DNA of 64,000 bases, from the NCBI GenBank assembly GCA_965277355.1, contig CBDICN010000002.1, forward strand, positions 1,054,001-1,118,000. Direction: 5' to 3'. The position numbers and the translations under genes were made by a program. Each line of letters begins with the position of its first letter. The first letter of the stretch is position 1. This document shows positions 8,601 to 16,585 of the stretch, one piece after another. This DNA comes from RH-AL1 sp965277355 (GTDB taxonomy: Bacteria > Pseudomonadota > Alphaproteobacteria > Rhizobiales > Beijerinckiaceae). The notes under the pieces are model-generated. The model searched no databases. It worked only from the letters and a program-made list of their open reading frames with translations, and was not told where the DNA came from.

Positions 8601-9326
8601 ATGACCATGCTTCTCGACGAGTGCAAGACCACCGCGGACAACAAGACCGGCGAGGCGGCCGCGGAGACGGTTCAGATCATCATCGCCGATGATCACCCGC
8701 TGGTGCGCGCGGCGCTCCGGCAAGCGTTGGCCAACGGGATCGACGGCGTCGCGGTTCGCGAAGCGCAGGACCTCGCTTCGCTCAGCGCGGCGCTTCGCTG
8801 TGGCGAACCAGCCGACCTCGTGCTGCTCGATCTCGCGATGCCGGGCGTCAGCGGCTTCTCCGGCCTGCTCTACCTGCGCTCGCAGCATCCGGAGATTCCC
8901 GTCGTCATCGTCTCCGCGACGGAGGAGCACGCCATCATGCGGCGCTGCATCGAGGTCGGCGCCGCCGGTTATATCCCGAAGAGCACCGAGGTCGAGACGA
9001 TGCGCGAGGCCATTCGCGTGGTGCTCGCGGGCGAGATCTGGACGCCCAGCGATCTCGACATGGTGCTGCCGCCCGATACCGCCGTCGCCGACATGATGCG
9101 CCGGTTGTCGAACCTGACGCCGCAGCAATTGCGCGTCCTGATGATGCTGACCCAGGGCCTGCTCAACAAGCAGATCGCCTACGAGCTCAAGGTGTCGGAG
9201 GCGACCGTCAAGGCGCATGTCTCCGCCATTCTGCAAAAGCTCGGCGTGGACAGCCGCACCCAGGCGGTGATCGCCGTCTCGAAGATCGATCAAGGCCGCT
9301 TCGGCAAGACCGGCGGCGCGGCGTGA
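8601..9326 (+). CDS. NarL/FixJ-type response regulator
   Basis: This 241-residue protein has an N-terminal receiver domain with acidic pocket D30-D31, phosphoacceptor D77 (L-L-L-D-L-A-M-P), a Thr/Ser switch position in V-S-A-T and conserved K127. A LuxR-type helix-turn-helix follows at about 175-235, with L-T-P-Q-Q-L-R-V-L and N-K-Q-I-A-Y-E-L. The ATG at 8601 follows an ideal GGAGG at 8590-8594, preferred over a TTG 30 bp upstream. No sensor kinase lies next to it, so the input is unknown. Confidence 0.9.
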   Translation: MTMLLDECKTTADNKTGEAAAETVQIIIADDHPLVRAALRQALANGIDGVAVREAQDLASLSAALRCGEPADLVLLDLAMPGVSGFSGLLYLRSQHPEIPVVIVSATEEHAIMRRCIEVGAAGYIPKSTEVETMREAIRVVLAGEIWTPSDLDMVLPPDTAVADMMRRLSNLTPQQLRVLMMLTQGLLNKQIAYELKVSEATVKAHVSAILQKLGVDSRTQAVIAVSKIDQGRFGKTGGAA

Positions 9327-9433
9327 CCGATCGCGCCGACGCGACCGGCGATGCGGTCACGATAGCGCCTCACCAGCGCCCTACCCGTTGAGCGCGCGGC
9401 CCGGATGCGCGCTTCACTGACGGACAAGACCCT

Positions 9434-9778
9434 TTGACAGAGCACCCGCCGCAAACCGAGCCGCCCCGCTACTGGTCGCAGAGCGCCACGGCGTCACGCT
9501 GGCACCAGCACGATACGCCTTTGCGGCGCTTCCTCGGCGGCTCGCCGCTGGCCGTTCTGGTCAAGCTCGTCGTCGTGTCGCTTCTCGTCGGCGTGCTGCT
9601 GATCTGGAACCACGTCACGCCGGCCGCCGTCTACCGCGCCCTGTCGAACCTGGTCGACTGGGCGCTGACGCTCGGCTTCCGCTCCGTCCAGGACTTCGGC
9701 AGCTACATCGTCGCCGGCGCGGTCATCGTCGTGCCGATCTGGCTGATCCTCCGGGTGCTCAGCTACCGCGGTCGCTGA
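9434..9778 (+). CDS. DUF6460-type small inner-membrane protein
   Basis: This 114-residue protein has a polar N-terminus, then L-G-G-S-P-L-A-V-L-V-K-L and two hydrophobic segments at about 38-62 and 88-110. The pattern matches an alphaproteobacterial membrane family listed as DUF6460. The function is unknown. The best start is a TTG at 9434. Only 3 bp separate it from the mechanosensitive channel gene, so the two probably form an operon. Confidence 0.68.
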   Translation: MTEHPPQTEPPRYWSQSATASRWHQHDTPLRRFLGGSPLAVLVKLVVVSLLVGVLLIWNHVTPAAVYRALSNLVDWALTLGFRSVQDFGSYIVAGAVIVVPIWLILRVLSYRGR

Positions 9779-9781
9779 CGA

Positions 9782-10774
9782 ATGGCGAGTGCCGAGCAGC
9801 TGCTCAGCCAAAAGCTCGAGTCCGTCTGGAAAAGCTTCATCGTCCTGCTGCCGAACATCGTCACCGGCATCATCGTGCTGATCGCGTTCTACTTCGGCTC
9901 CTGGGCGACGGAGCGTGCCGTGACGCGGCTCTTCCATGGGCGGGGCCAGATCGACCTCGGCGCGTTGCTCGGCGGCTTCGTTCGCTGGGCGCTGATCGGG
10001 TTCGGCGTCCTCGTCGCGGCAACGATCATCTTTCCATCGGTCAAGCCGTCCGACGTGCTCGGCGCCCTGGGGATCGGCTCGGTCGCGATCGGCTTCGCCT
10101 TCAAAGATATCCTGCAGAACTGGTTTGCCGGCCTGCTCATCCTGTTGCGCCAGCCGTTCCGTCGCGGCGACCAGATCGTCGTCGACGGCTACGAGGGCAC
10201 GGTCGAGCACATCCAGGCGCGGGCCACCGCGATCAAAACCTACGACGGACGACGCGTGGTGATCCCCAACAGCGATGTCTACACCAAGATCGTCATCGTC
10301 AACACCGCGTTCAAAACGGTGCGCTCGAGCTACGACGTCGGCATCGGCTACGCCGACGATATCGAGGCCGCGCGCAGCGTCATCCTCGATTCGCTCGACG
10401 GCCTGGAGGGAATCCTTCACGACCCGGCGCCCGAAGTGATCCCGTGGGAGCTCGCCGGATCTTCGGTCAACCTGCGGGTGCGATGGTGGAGTTCGTCGAC
10501 GCGCATCGCCGTCGTGCTGGCGCGCGGCAGGGTCATCGCCGCGGTTCGCGACGGGCTCACCGGTGCCGGCATCGACATGCCCTACCCGACCCAGGTCATG
10601 CTGTTCCACGACCAGACCGAAGAGGTCGACGGCGACCGCTCCCGGCAGCGCGAGGGCTGGCCGGCTGGCCCGCGACCACCGGAATCCCGCGCCGCGGTCG
10701 AGCGGCGGCTCGCTCCGCCGCGCCGCCCCGAGCACCCGCGAAGCGACGCCGTGTCCTCCGAAGGCGAGTTGTAG
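9782..10774 (+). CDS. Small-conductance mechanosensitive ion channel, MscS family
   Basis: This 330-residue protein has three N-terminal hydrophobic helices. The third is the Gly/Ala-rich pore helix (V-L-G-A-L-G-I-G-S-V-A-I-G-F-A), followed by the family signature F-K-D-I-L-Q-N-W-F-A-G and a beta domain with P-F-R-R-G-D-Q-I and V-V-I-P-N-S-D. It should open under membrane tension to release osmolytes. The last 50 residues are Arg/Pro-rich and probably disordered, a non-conserved tail. Confidence 0.92.
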   Translation: MASAEQLLSQKLESVWKSFIVLLPNIVTGIIVLIAFYFGSWATERAVTRLFHGRGQIDLGALLGGFVRWALIGFGVLVAATIIFPSVKPSDVLGALGIGSVAIGFAFKDILQNWFAGLLILLRQPFRRGDQIVVDGYEGTVEHIQARATAIKTYDGRRVVIPNSDVYTKIVIVNTAFKTVRSSYDVGIGYADDIEAARSVILDSLDGLEGILHDPAPEVIPWELAGSSVNLRVRWWSSSTRIAVVLARGRVIAAVRDGLTGAGIDMPYPTQVMLFHDQTEEVDGDRSRQREGWPAGPRPPESRAAVERRLAPPRRPEHPRSDAVSSEGEL

Positions 10775-11070
10775 CGCGCAAGTCATGTGAAAAATGCATG
10801 GACGGTCCTTCGCGCCAATGCTCCTTCTTCGGCGGACACCGTCATCCTCGCGGAAAACGGCCGTCGCAAAAGGTGATTCTTTAGTCCCTGCCATCACGAT
10901 GGTTCGTCGATGATTCCCATATCGATCTTCAGCCATGCGTAAATGCATGAGCTGACTGGGCGAAGGGACATGGAGCCGCCCTTGAACTTCTTGCCGGGAT
11001 CAGCCATTTCCTAGTCAAGAAACAGGCATATGCCAACTAAACCGGGCAAGCCTTTCGACAGGAGATCGCC

Positions 11071-11283
11071 ATGAACATCCGCAGCATCGTCACCACCGCG
11101 GCCCTTGCCGCCGGCCTCGCCGCTTCCGCCGCGAGCCCGACGCTCGCCGCCGGCCGCGCCCACTCTCACAACGGCGTGTCCCGCCAATACGAGAGCCTCG
11201 TGGAGTCACGCGACGTCGTCGCCGCCCCCGTCCATCAGAGCCGCACCATCAACGTCTGGGGCAGCTACTTCACCCTCGACTAA
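11071..11283 (+). CDS. Small exported protein, first of three tandem paralogues
   Basis: The 70-residue precursor has a Sec-type signal peptide ending near T-L-A-A-G (residue 28) and a mature part of about 43 residues. The mature part carries S-R-Q-Y-E-S-L near the middle and ends R-T-I-N-V-W-G-S-Y-F-T-L-D. An AGGAGATCGCC leader gives a strong ribosome-binding site. The same layout recurs in the next two genes. I know no family for it. Expected to be periplasmic or secreted. Confidence 0.8.
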   Translation: MNIRSIVTTAALAAGLAASAASPTLAAGRAHSHNGVSRQYESLVESRDVVAAPVHQSRTINVWGSYFTLD

Positions 11284-11329
11284 GCTTTCCACGCCTCGAT
11301 AGAGGCATATGCATCGATTGGAGATCGTC

Positions 11330-11542
11330 ATGAACCTTCGCACCGCCACCACCACCGCCGCCCTCGTCGTCGGCCTTGCCGCGACCGCGTCGACCCCGAC
11401 GCTCGCCGCCGGCCGCGTCCACCACCACAACGGCGTGTCCCGCCAGTACGAGAGCCTCGTCGAACCGCGTGAGGTCGTCGCCGCCCCCGTCCATCAGGGC
11501 CGCACCATCAACGTCTGGGGCAGCTACTTCACCGTCGACTAA
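11330..11542 (+). CDS. Small exported protein, second tandem paralogue
   Basis: 70 residues, very similar to the first copy throughout, including the signal peptide, H-N-G-V-S-R-Q-Y-E-S-L-V-E and the C-terminal R-T-I-N-V-W-G-S-Y-F-T-V-D. The ATG at 11330 aligns with the starts of the other copies and follows GGAGATCGTC. The high identity with copy one points to a recent duplication. Confidence 0.8.
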   Translation: MNLRTATTTAALVVGLAATASTPTLAAGRVHHHNGVSRQYESLVEPREVVAAPVHQGRTINVWGSYFTVD

Positions 11543-11590
11543 GCCCCGAGTCACGCCTCCATGGAGGCCTAGTATCGAGAGGAGATCGTC

Positions 11591-11815
11591 ATGAATCTTC
11601 GCCGCATCATCACCACCGCCGCAGTCATCGCCGGCCTCGCCGCGACCGCGGCGACCCCGACGCTCGCCGCCGGCCGTGGACAGACCCCCGACAGCATCGC
11701 CCGCCAGTACGAGAGCCTTGCCCTGCCGAGCGACACCTACACGGTGGGCGTCGAGCACGGCGCCCGCGCGGGCCGCACCATCGACGCCTGGGGCCAAACC
11801 TTCGCTGTCGAGTAG
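11591..11815 (+). CDS. Small exported protein, third and divergent tandem paralogue
   Basis: 74 residues with the same type of signal peptide and the R-Q-Y-E-S-L core. The middle differs (L-P-S-D-T-Y-T-V-G-V-E-H) and the C-terminus is R-T-I-D-A-W-G-Q-T-F-A-V-E. The conserved anchors between diverged and near-identical copies are therefore R-Q-Y-E-S-L and R-T-I-x-x-W-G-x-x-F. A GAGAGGAGATCGTC leader precedes the ATG, and a strong hairpin follows at 11860. Confidence 0.78.
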   Translation: MNLRRIITTAAVIAGLAATAATPTLAAGRGQTPDSIARQYESLALPSDTYTVGVEHGARAGRTIDAWGQTFAVE

Positions 11816-11859
11816 GGCAGCGATGGTGACCTTGCCCCGGAGCCGCTGCCATCGAGACC

Positions 11860-11892
11860 AAAGGCCCACGTCGACCTTCGACGCGGGCCTTT
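11860..11892. terminator. Bidirectional hairpin terminator between the small-protein genes and pyrD
   Basis: AAAGGCCC and GGGCCTTT arms enclose CGTCGA/TCGACG with single mismatched bases and a short loop. The A and T runs at both ends suit termination in both directions. It lies between two convergent transcription units. Confidence 0.8.
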
Positions 11893-11896
11893 CTCG

Positions 11897-13027
11897 TTAA
11901 TCCGCGTAATCGCCGGCACGCGAGCCCACGAGCGCCGAGAGGGAGCGCTCCGAGCCCAGACGCTTCAGCAAGCCCGCCTTGATGCCGGTCACGACGCCGG
12001 GACCCGCGAAGACCAGCGCCGAATAGAGCTGGACCAGGCTGGCGCCGGCCTCGATCTTGGCGAAGGCCGCGTCCGCGCCGTCGACGCCGCCGACGCCGAT
12101 CAGCGGGAACTGCCGCTCCACCCGCACGAACGTCGCCGCCAGCATCCTCGTCGACGGCGCGAACAAGGGCCGCCCCGACAGGCCGCCGGTCTCGCCGCCG
12201 TGCTTATGGGCGGCGATCGCGGCAGGCCGGGAGATCGTCGTGTTCGAGACGATCATGCCGTCGAGGGTCCGCGCGCGCGCGACGCGCACGACCCTGTCGA
12301 GCTCGCCGAGCGAGAGATCGGGTGCGATCTTCAGCAGCACCGGCTTGCGGCCCCATCGTTCCGCCGCGGCATCGCGGGCGTCCAGCACCCGGGCCAGCAG
12401 ATGATCGAGCGCATCGGGTGCCTGCAGATCGCGCAGGCCGGGCGTGTTCGGCGAGGACACGTTGATCGCGAAGTAGTCGGCCAAGTCCGCGAAGGCGCGA
12501 ATGCCGGCGACGTAATCGGCGACGCGGTCGGCCGCATCCTTGTTGGCGCCGATGTTGACGCCGCGCACGATCCCGCTTTCGCGCAGGCGTTCGATCCCGC
12601 TTGTGCGCAGGCGCACGATCGCGCTTGCGCGCAGGCGCACGATCGCGCTTGCGCGCAGGCGATGGTGCGCGAAAGCATGCCCCCGGTTGTTGAAGCCGAG
12701 GCGATTGATTATCGCGTCGTGCTCGGGCAAGCGGTAAAGCCGCGGCTTGGGGTTGCCCGGCTGCGGCAAAGGGGTGACGGTGCCGACCTCGGCGAACCCG
12801 AAGCCGAGCGCGCCCATCTTGCGGGCGGCGACGCCGTTCTTGTCGAAGCCGGCGGCGAGCCCGACCGGATTGGCGAAGCGCAGCCCGAACGCGTCGACGG
12901 CGAGGCGGGGATCGTCCGGCGCCGGCGGTCGCGCCGGCATCAACGCGAGCGCCGCAAGCGTGAGATCGTGCGCCCGTTCCGGGTCGAGCGCGTGGAGCGC
13001 GGCCCGCGCCAGCGGCCAGGCTCGCAT
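11897..13027 (-). CDS. pyrD: Dihydroorotate dehydrogenase (quinone), class 2
   Basis: This 376-residue FMN enzyme oxidises dihydroorotate in pyrimidine synthesis and passes electrons to quinone at the inner membrane. Recognisable parts are the N-terminal amphipathic region with D-P-E-R-A-H-D-L-T, F-G-N-R-G-H-A-F-like and G-V-N-I-G-A-N-K-D blocks, the catalytic-serine segment N-V-S-S-P-N-T-P-G, and I-G-V-G-G-V-D-G. Between the N-R-G-H and V-N-I-G-A-N-K blocks is a four-fold 8-residue repeat (R-L-R-A-S-A-I-V type) that normal enzymes lack. The start overlaps the DUF952 stop (TGATG). Confidence 0.94.
   Translation of the reverse strand: MRAWPLARAALHALDPERAHDLTLAALALMPARPPAPDDPRLAVDAFGLRFANPVGLAAGFDKNGVAARKMGALGFGFAEVGTVTPLPQPGNPKPRLYRLPEHDAIINRLGFNNRGHAFAHHRLRASAIVRLRASAIVRLRTSGIERLRESGIVRGVNIGANKDAADRVADYVAGIRAFADLADYFAINVSSPNTPGLRDLQAPDALDHLLARVLDARDAAAERWGRKPVLLKIAPDLSLGELDRVVRVARARTLDGMIVSNTTISRPAAIAAHKHGGETGGLSGRPLFAPSTRMLAATFVRVERQFPLIGVGGVDGADAAFAKIEAGASLVQLYSALVFAGPGVVTGIKAGLLKRLGSERSLSALVGSRAGDYAD
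12564..12659. repeat. Four in-frame 24-bp tandem repeats inside pyrD
   Basis: Units begin at 12564, 12588, 12612 and 12636. The last two are identical and the first two differ by a few bases. Each adds 8 codons (Leu-Arg-Ala-Ser-Ala-Ile-Val-Arg type), keeping pyrD in frame. The likely origin is slipped-strand or unequal-crossover expansion. Confidence 0.92.
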
Positions 13028-13371
13028 CACGGCGGCAGGCAGGAGAGATCATGCCGGCCGGCGGCGTCGGCCGGGATCGGGCGGACCCACAGCACGTCGG
13101 CGAGCGCGAGCGGCGCATAGAGGTGCGGGAACAGCGCGCCGCCGCGCGACGGCTCCCATCTCAGGGCGCCACCCAGCGCGTCGGCCTCGACCGCGACGAG
13201 CAGCAGATCGCGCTGCCCGGCGAAGTGCTTGGCGGCGGTCTCCTCGACCTGCTCGGGCGTGGAGAAATGGATGAACCCGTCGGCGAGGTCGACCGGCGCG
13301 CCGGCGAAGATGCCAGCGGCTTCGGCCTGGCGCCACAGCGCCGCCGGGACGATTTTGAGGATCAGCGGCAC
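13027..13371 (-). CDS. DUF952 family protein
   Basis: This 114-residue protein has the DUF952 pattern: K-I-V-P-A-A-L-W near the start, D-G-F-I-H-F-S-T near 38, then an R-W-E-P-S-R-G-G stretch and F-P-H-L-Y-A-P-L. The fold resembles ADP-ribosyltransferase-like proteins of unknown role. A GTG at 13371 aligns with the usual N-terminus, and the open frame upstream of it lacks similarity. It overlaps pyrD by one base, so the pair is cotranscribed. Confidence 0.85.
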   Translation of the reverse strand: MPLILKIVPAALWRQAEAAGIFAGAPVDLADGFIHFSTPEQVEETAAKHFAGQRDLLLVAVEADALGGALRWEPSRGGALFPHLYAPLALADVLWVRPIPADAAGRHDLSCLPP

Positions 13372-13396
13372 GAAAGCCTCAAAACATGAAAGCGCC

Positions 13397-13648
13397 CTAG
13401 TGCGAGTACAAACGCTCCAGATCATCATGAAGCGGCTTTGCAGCCTCCACTTGATCGTTCCAAAGCCCACGCAGCGCACAGAGTTTTTTCGCCTCTTGCA
13501 ACGGTATCTGATAGATCTCCTTGACGGCCTTTATGGCGTCGATGATCGGCAATCCCGCGCCTTTTAATATTGTCAATATTTGGGTTTGGTCAGCGCCCAA
13601 GCGAACCTTGATCTTTCCTGCTTCGACAAGAACTGCATGATCATTCAT
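13397..13648 (-). CDS. Small protein resembling the ribosomal L7/L12 C-terminal domain
   Basis: 83 residues. The stretch I-L-T-I-L-K through D-A-I-K-A-V-K-E-I-Y and L-Q-E-A-K-K-L follows the helix pattern of the L7/L12 C-terminal domain (I-K-x-V-R-E-x-x-x-L-x-L-K-E-A-K). It is too short and divergent to be the stalk protein itself. Stand-alone proteins with this domain occur with unknown roles. The ATG overlaps the upstream stop as ATGA. Lower GC than its neighbours suggests acquisition by transfer. Confidence 0.6.
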   Translation of the reverse strand: MNDHAVLVEAGKIKVRLGADQTQILTILKGAGLPIIDAIKAVKEIYQIPLQEAKKLCALRGLWNDQVEAAKPLHDDLERLYSH

Positions 13649-13980
13649 AACCGCACCGTGAGTTTTATAGCGCGTCCCGGGTTGATCGATGTGCTCGACG
13701 ACACACGCACGCCCGTCAGCATCAGAAGCTCGAAACCCCAACCGCGGGCCATGTCGGCTATCGTCGCTCGCGCCGCGAGGATATTCTTCGATAACCCCGA
13801 GAGCGGTGTTTCGGAATCTGAATAGACAACGATATCTTTGAGGCTCAGCGTTTTCTTTAAAATCTCGACTTCGCTAGCATTCTCACCGGCCCCTTGGACG
13901 TCTGGATTGTCAACTCGAACAAATCTCCGGTCTTCGGCGGTGGTCGCATAGAGCGCGCGGGGTCCGCCGCGTACCCTGCG
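13645..13980 (-). CDS. Hypothetical protein lacking a recognisable start codon
   Basis: Directly after the mdh stop, and in the same frame, a 111-codon open frame runs to a TGA at 13645-13647 that overlaps the next gene as ATGA. Its composition looks coding, for example L-Y-A-T-T-A-E-D-R-R-F-V-R-V-D and S-D-S-E-T-P-L-S-G-L. No ATG, GTG, TTG or CTG lies near its 5' end; the first in-frame ATG is about two thirds of the way in. Either the 5' end was lost, an unusual start is used, or mdh readthrough occurs. I recognise no family. Confidence 0.45.
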   Translation of the reverse strand, partial: RRVRGGPRALYATTAEDRRFVRVDNPDVQGAGENASEVEILKKTLSLKDIVVYSDSETPLSGLSKNILAARATIADMARGWGFELLMLTGVRVSSSTSINPGRAIKLTVRL

Positions 13981-14943
13981 TCAGCCCGCGAAGGCGGGAT
14001 TGATACCCTTGCAGGCCTCGATCAGCGTCTTCACGGAGGCGACGGACTTCTCGAACATCGCTTTCTCGCCGTCGTCGAGGTGGACCTCGACGACCTTTTC
14101 GACACCGTTGGCGCCGATCACGACCGGCACGCCGACGTAGAGATCCGAGTGGCCGTATTGGCCGGTCAGCTGCGCGGCGCACGGCAGCACGCGGCGCTTG
14201 TCCTTAAGATAGCTCTCCGCCATCGCGATCGCCGAGGTCGCCGGCGCGTAGAAGGCCGAGCCGGTCTTCAACAGGTTGACGATCTCGCCGCCGCCTTTTC
14301 GGGTGCGCTCGACGATGGCGTCGAGCTTGTCATGCGAGGTCCAGCCCATCGTCACGAGATCCGGCAGCGGCACGCCGGCCACCGTCGAATAGCGCAGCGA
14401 GGGCACCATGTCGTCGCCATGGCCGCCGAGCACGAAGGCGGTGACGTCCTCGACCGACACCTTGAACTCCTCGGCCAGGAAGTAGCGGAAGCGGGCGGAG
14501 TCGAGCACGCCGGCCATGCCGACGACCTTCTTGGCCGGCAGCCCGGAGCTTTTCTGCAGCGCCCAGACCATCGCGTCGAGCGGGTTGGTGATGCAGATCA
14601 CGAAAGCGTCCGGCGCGTGTGCCTTGATGCCCGCGCCGACCGATTCCATCACCTTGAGGTTGATGCCAAGCAGGTCGTCGCGGCTCATGCCGGGTTTGCG
14701 CGGCACGCCCGCGGTCACGATCACGACGTCGGCACCAGCGATGTCCTGGTACGAATTGGCGCCGGTGAGATGCGCCGTGAAGCCCGCGATCGGCGCCGAT
14801 TCGCAAAGGTCGAGCGCCTTGCCTTGAGGGGTGCCCTCGGCGATGTCGAACAGCACGATATCGCCGAGTTCCTTCAGCGCCGCCAGATGCGCCAGCGTGC
14901 CGCCGATCTGGCCGGCTCCGATCAGAGCGATTTTGCTGCGCAT
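13981..14943 (-). CDS. mdh: Malate dehydrogenase (NAD-dependent, LDH-like type)
   Basis: This 320-residue TCA-cycle enzyme interconverts malate and oxaloacetate. The NAD motif is G-A-G-Q-I-G-G-T near residue 8. Substrate arginines occur in V-P-R-K-P-G-M-S-R-D and in the S-A-R-F-R-Y segment, and the catalytic histidine is in G-G-H-G-D-D-M-V. Length and motifs match the alphaproteobacterial LDH-like MDH. The ATG at 14943 follows GAGGAA. Its TGA is followed in the same frame by another open stretch, described separately. Confidence 0.96.
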   Translation of the reverse strand: MRSKIALIGAGQIGGTLAHLAALKELGDIVLFDIAEGTPQGKALDLCESAPIAGFTAHLTGANSYQDIAGADVVIVTAGVPRKPGMSRDDLLGINLKVMESVGAGIKAHAPDAFVICITNPLDAMVWALQKSSGLPAKKVVGMAGVLDSARFRYFLAEEFKVSVEDVTAFVLGGHGDDMVPSLRYSTVAGVPLPDLVTMGWTSHDKLDAIVERTRKGGGEIVNLLKTGSAFYAPATSAIAMAESYLKDKRRVLPCAAQLTGQYGHSDLYVGVPVVIGANGVEKVVEVHLDDGEKAMFEKSVASVKTLIEACKGINPAFAG

Positions 14944-15100
14944 GTGTTCCTCTTCGAGCCGCGAACCGTCGCGAGGTTCTCTTGCCCAAGATCGGGGGTG
15001 CTGACAAGCCCGCGGCGCGACGGGTCGAGCCCTCAACGCCTTGCGGCCACCTCGGTGTCGTTACGACATGCCCGAACAGTGTCGAAAAGCTCGGTTTAGG

Positions 15101-15550
15101 TCAGCCGCACCATCCAGGGCCGGCCTTGAAGGTCACGTGCTTCTGGTCGATATCGCCGCCGCAGGTTGCGCAGACCAGCTTGAGGCCGGCCGCTCCGCCA
15201 CAAGCGTGCTGAACCACCACGGGTGCGCCTCCAGGCGACACATAAGCATCGCCCCAGGCCATCAAGGCGGCGACCACCGGGTAAAGGTCCGCGCCTTTCT
15301 TGGACAACTTATAGCCCGCGCCATCCTTGCCGGTCGGACCGGCGACCTTTTCGACAATGCCCAAGTCGTTCAGCTTCTCGAGCCGCGAAGCCAGCGTGTT
15401 TTTGGCGATCGGTAGGCGGCGCTCGAGCTGAGAGAATCTAAGCGGCTTCACAAGCAGCTCGCGAACGATCAGCAACGTCCAGCGCTCGCCCACCGCCTCC
15501 AGCGCGCGGGCGACCGAGCAGTTCTGGCCTTCGTAGTCGCTCCTCAACAT
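15101..15550 (-). CDS. HxlR-family transcriptional regulator
   Basis: This 149-residue winged-helix regulator has the family's N-terminal C11-S-V-A-R-A-L and G-E-R-W-T-L-L-I-V-R-E-L. HxlR members often sense electrophiles or oxidants through this cysteine. An extra C-terminal C-A-T-C-G-G-D-I-D motif may bind zinc or act as a redox pair. It diverges from the alpha/beta hydrolase operon across 126 bp and probably controls it. Confidence 0.9.
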   Translation of the reverse strand: MLRSDYEGQNCSVARALEAVGERWTLLIVRELLVKPLRFSQLERRLPIAKNTLASRLEKLNDLGIVEKVAGPTGKDGAGYKLSKKGADLYPVVAALMAWGDAYVSPGGAPVVVQHACGGAAGLKLVCATCGGDIDQKHVTFKAGPGWCG

Positions 15551-15676
15551 CGCTGCTAAAGTTAGGAGCCCTCGGCTGAGCGAACAAGGCGGGCTTCACC
15601 GCCCGCGGGAGCCAAAGTTGCATGAAGAGACAGAATCCGGTTGCGTGAATAGACCAAACCGCTTAGCCTCCCCCAC

Positions 15677-16573
15677 ATGAGGCGGCAGATCGAGTTCAAA
15701 ACGGAGGATCGCACTGTGCTCCGCGGCGTCCTGCTCGGAAGGGAGGGCGTCAGCGCTAAGGGAATCGTGATGGCTCACGGCTTTTCCGGCGTAAAGGAAC
15801 AGGTTGACGCCTATGCGGCCAGCTTCGCGGATGCGGGCTTCTCCGTCCTTCTTTATGATCACCGCGGCTTCGGAGAGTCTGAAGGGACGCCTCGCCAGGA
15901 CGTCGATCCCGCTCGCCAACTCGCCGACTGGCGCGACGCCATCAGCTTCGCCCTGGGCCTGCCCGAGTTCGACGCTGCATCCGGTGTCGGCGTCTGGGGC
16001 TCGAGCTTCGCCGGTGGCCTCGCGATGGTGCTCGCCGCCGATGATCGTCGAGTCGACTGCGTCGTCGCCCAAATCCCCAACGTCGGCGGCCGAGCTAACG
16101 GCCGGAAGCTGTTCAGTGTTTCAGACCGCGCACGCTTTCAGGACCTGTTCGATGAAGATCGCGAGCGACGATTGGCCGGGAACGCGCCGCTACGCGTGCC
16201 GGTCATGAGTTCTGAAGTAGGCGCGCTATGCGCGCTGCCGATATCGGTGAGCGCAAACTACATCCGTGCCGCTGAACAGGCCGCGCCGGCCTGGGTGAAC
16301 GAGGTCACCGTGCGCTCCGTGGAAGTCATGCTCTCCTTCGAGCCGTCGGGCTGGGTGGCCCATGTGACGCCCACGCCGCTGCTGATGATCGTCGCGGCCA
16401 AGGACACCTGCACCTTCCCGGAACCGCAACTCGCCGCCTTCGCCGCGGCAGGTGAGCCGAAGCGTTTGGTGGTCCATGACGGCGGACACTTCGAAACCTA
16501 CACCCGCCATTTCGCTGAGACGAGTGGGGCGGCCGTGCAGTGGTTCCGCGAGCATCTTCAACCCACCTCTTGA
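15677..16573 (+). CDS. Alpha/beta hydrolase
   Basis: This 298-residue protein has an alpha/beta fold with oxyanion motif H-G-F-S-G, a nucleophile elbow G-S-S-F-A-G-G near residue 114, an acidic residue in A-A-K-D-T-C-T and histidine in D-G-G-H-F-E near 276. The pattern resembles dienelactone-hydrolase-like or acetyl-esterase-type enzymes. No signal peptide. It is the first gene of an operon with a tautomerase-like and an MBL-fold gene, divergent from an HxlR regulator, suggesting detoxification or breakdown of a small reactive compound. Confidence 0.85.
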   Translation: MRRQIEFKTEDRTVLRGVLLGREGVSAKGIVMAHGFSGVKEQVDAYAASFADAGFSVLLYDHRGFGESEGTPRQDVDPARQLADWRDAISFALGLPEFDAASGVGVWGSSFAGGLAMVLAADDRRVDCVVAQIPNVGGRANGRKLFSVSDRARFQDLFDEDRERRLAGNAPLRVPVMSSEVGALCALPISVSANYIRAAEQAAPAWVNEVTVRSVEVMLSFEPSGWVAHVTPTPLLMIVAAKDTCTFPEPQLAAFAAAGEPKRLVVHDGGHFETYTRHFAETSGAAVQWFREHLQPTS

Positions 16574-16585
16574 TAGGAGACGGCC

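Noticed and set aside
12564..12659. pyrD repeats considered as a CRISPR-like array
   Set aside because: Units are contiguous with no spacers and stay in frame within a coding gene. No cas genes are present in the window.
13894..15099. A 401-codon plus-strand frame opposite mdh
   Set aside because: It is antisense to mdh, which has all catalytic motifs. The opposing frame is Arg/His-rich with no family pattern.
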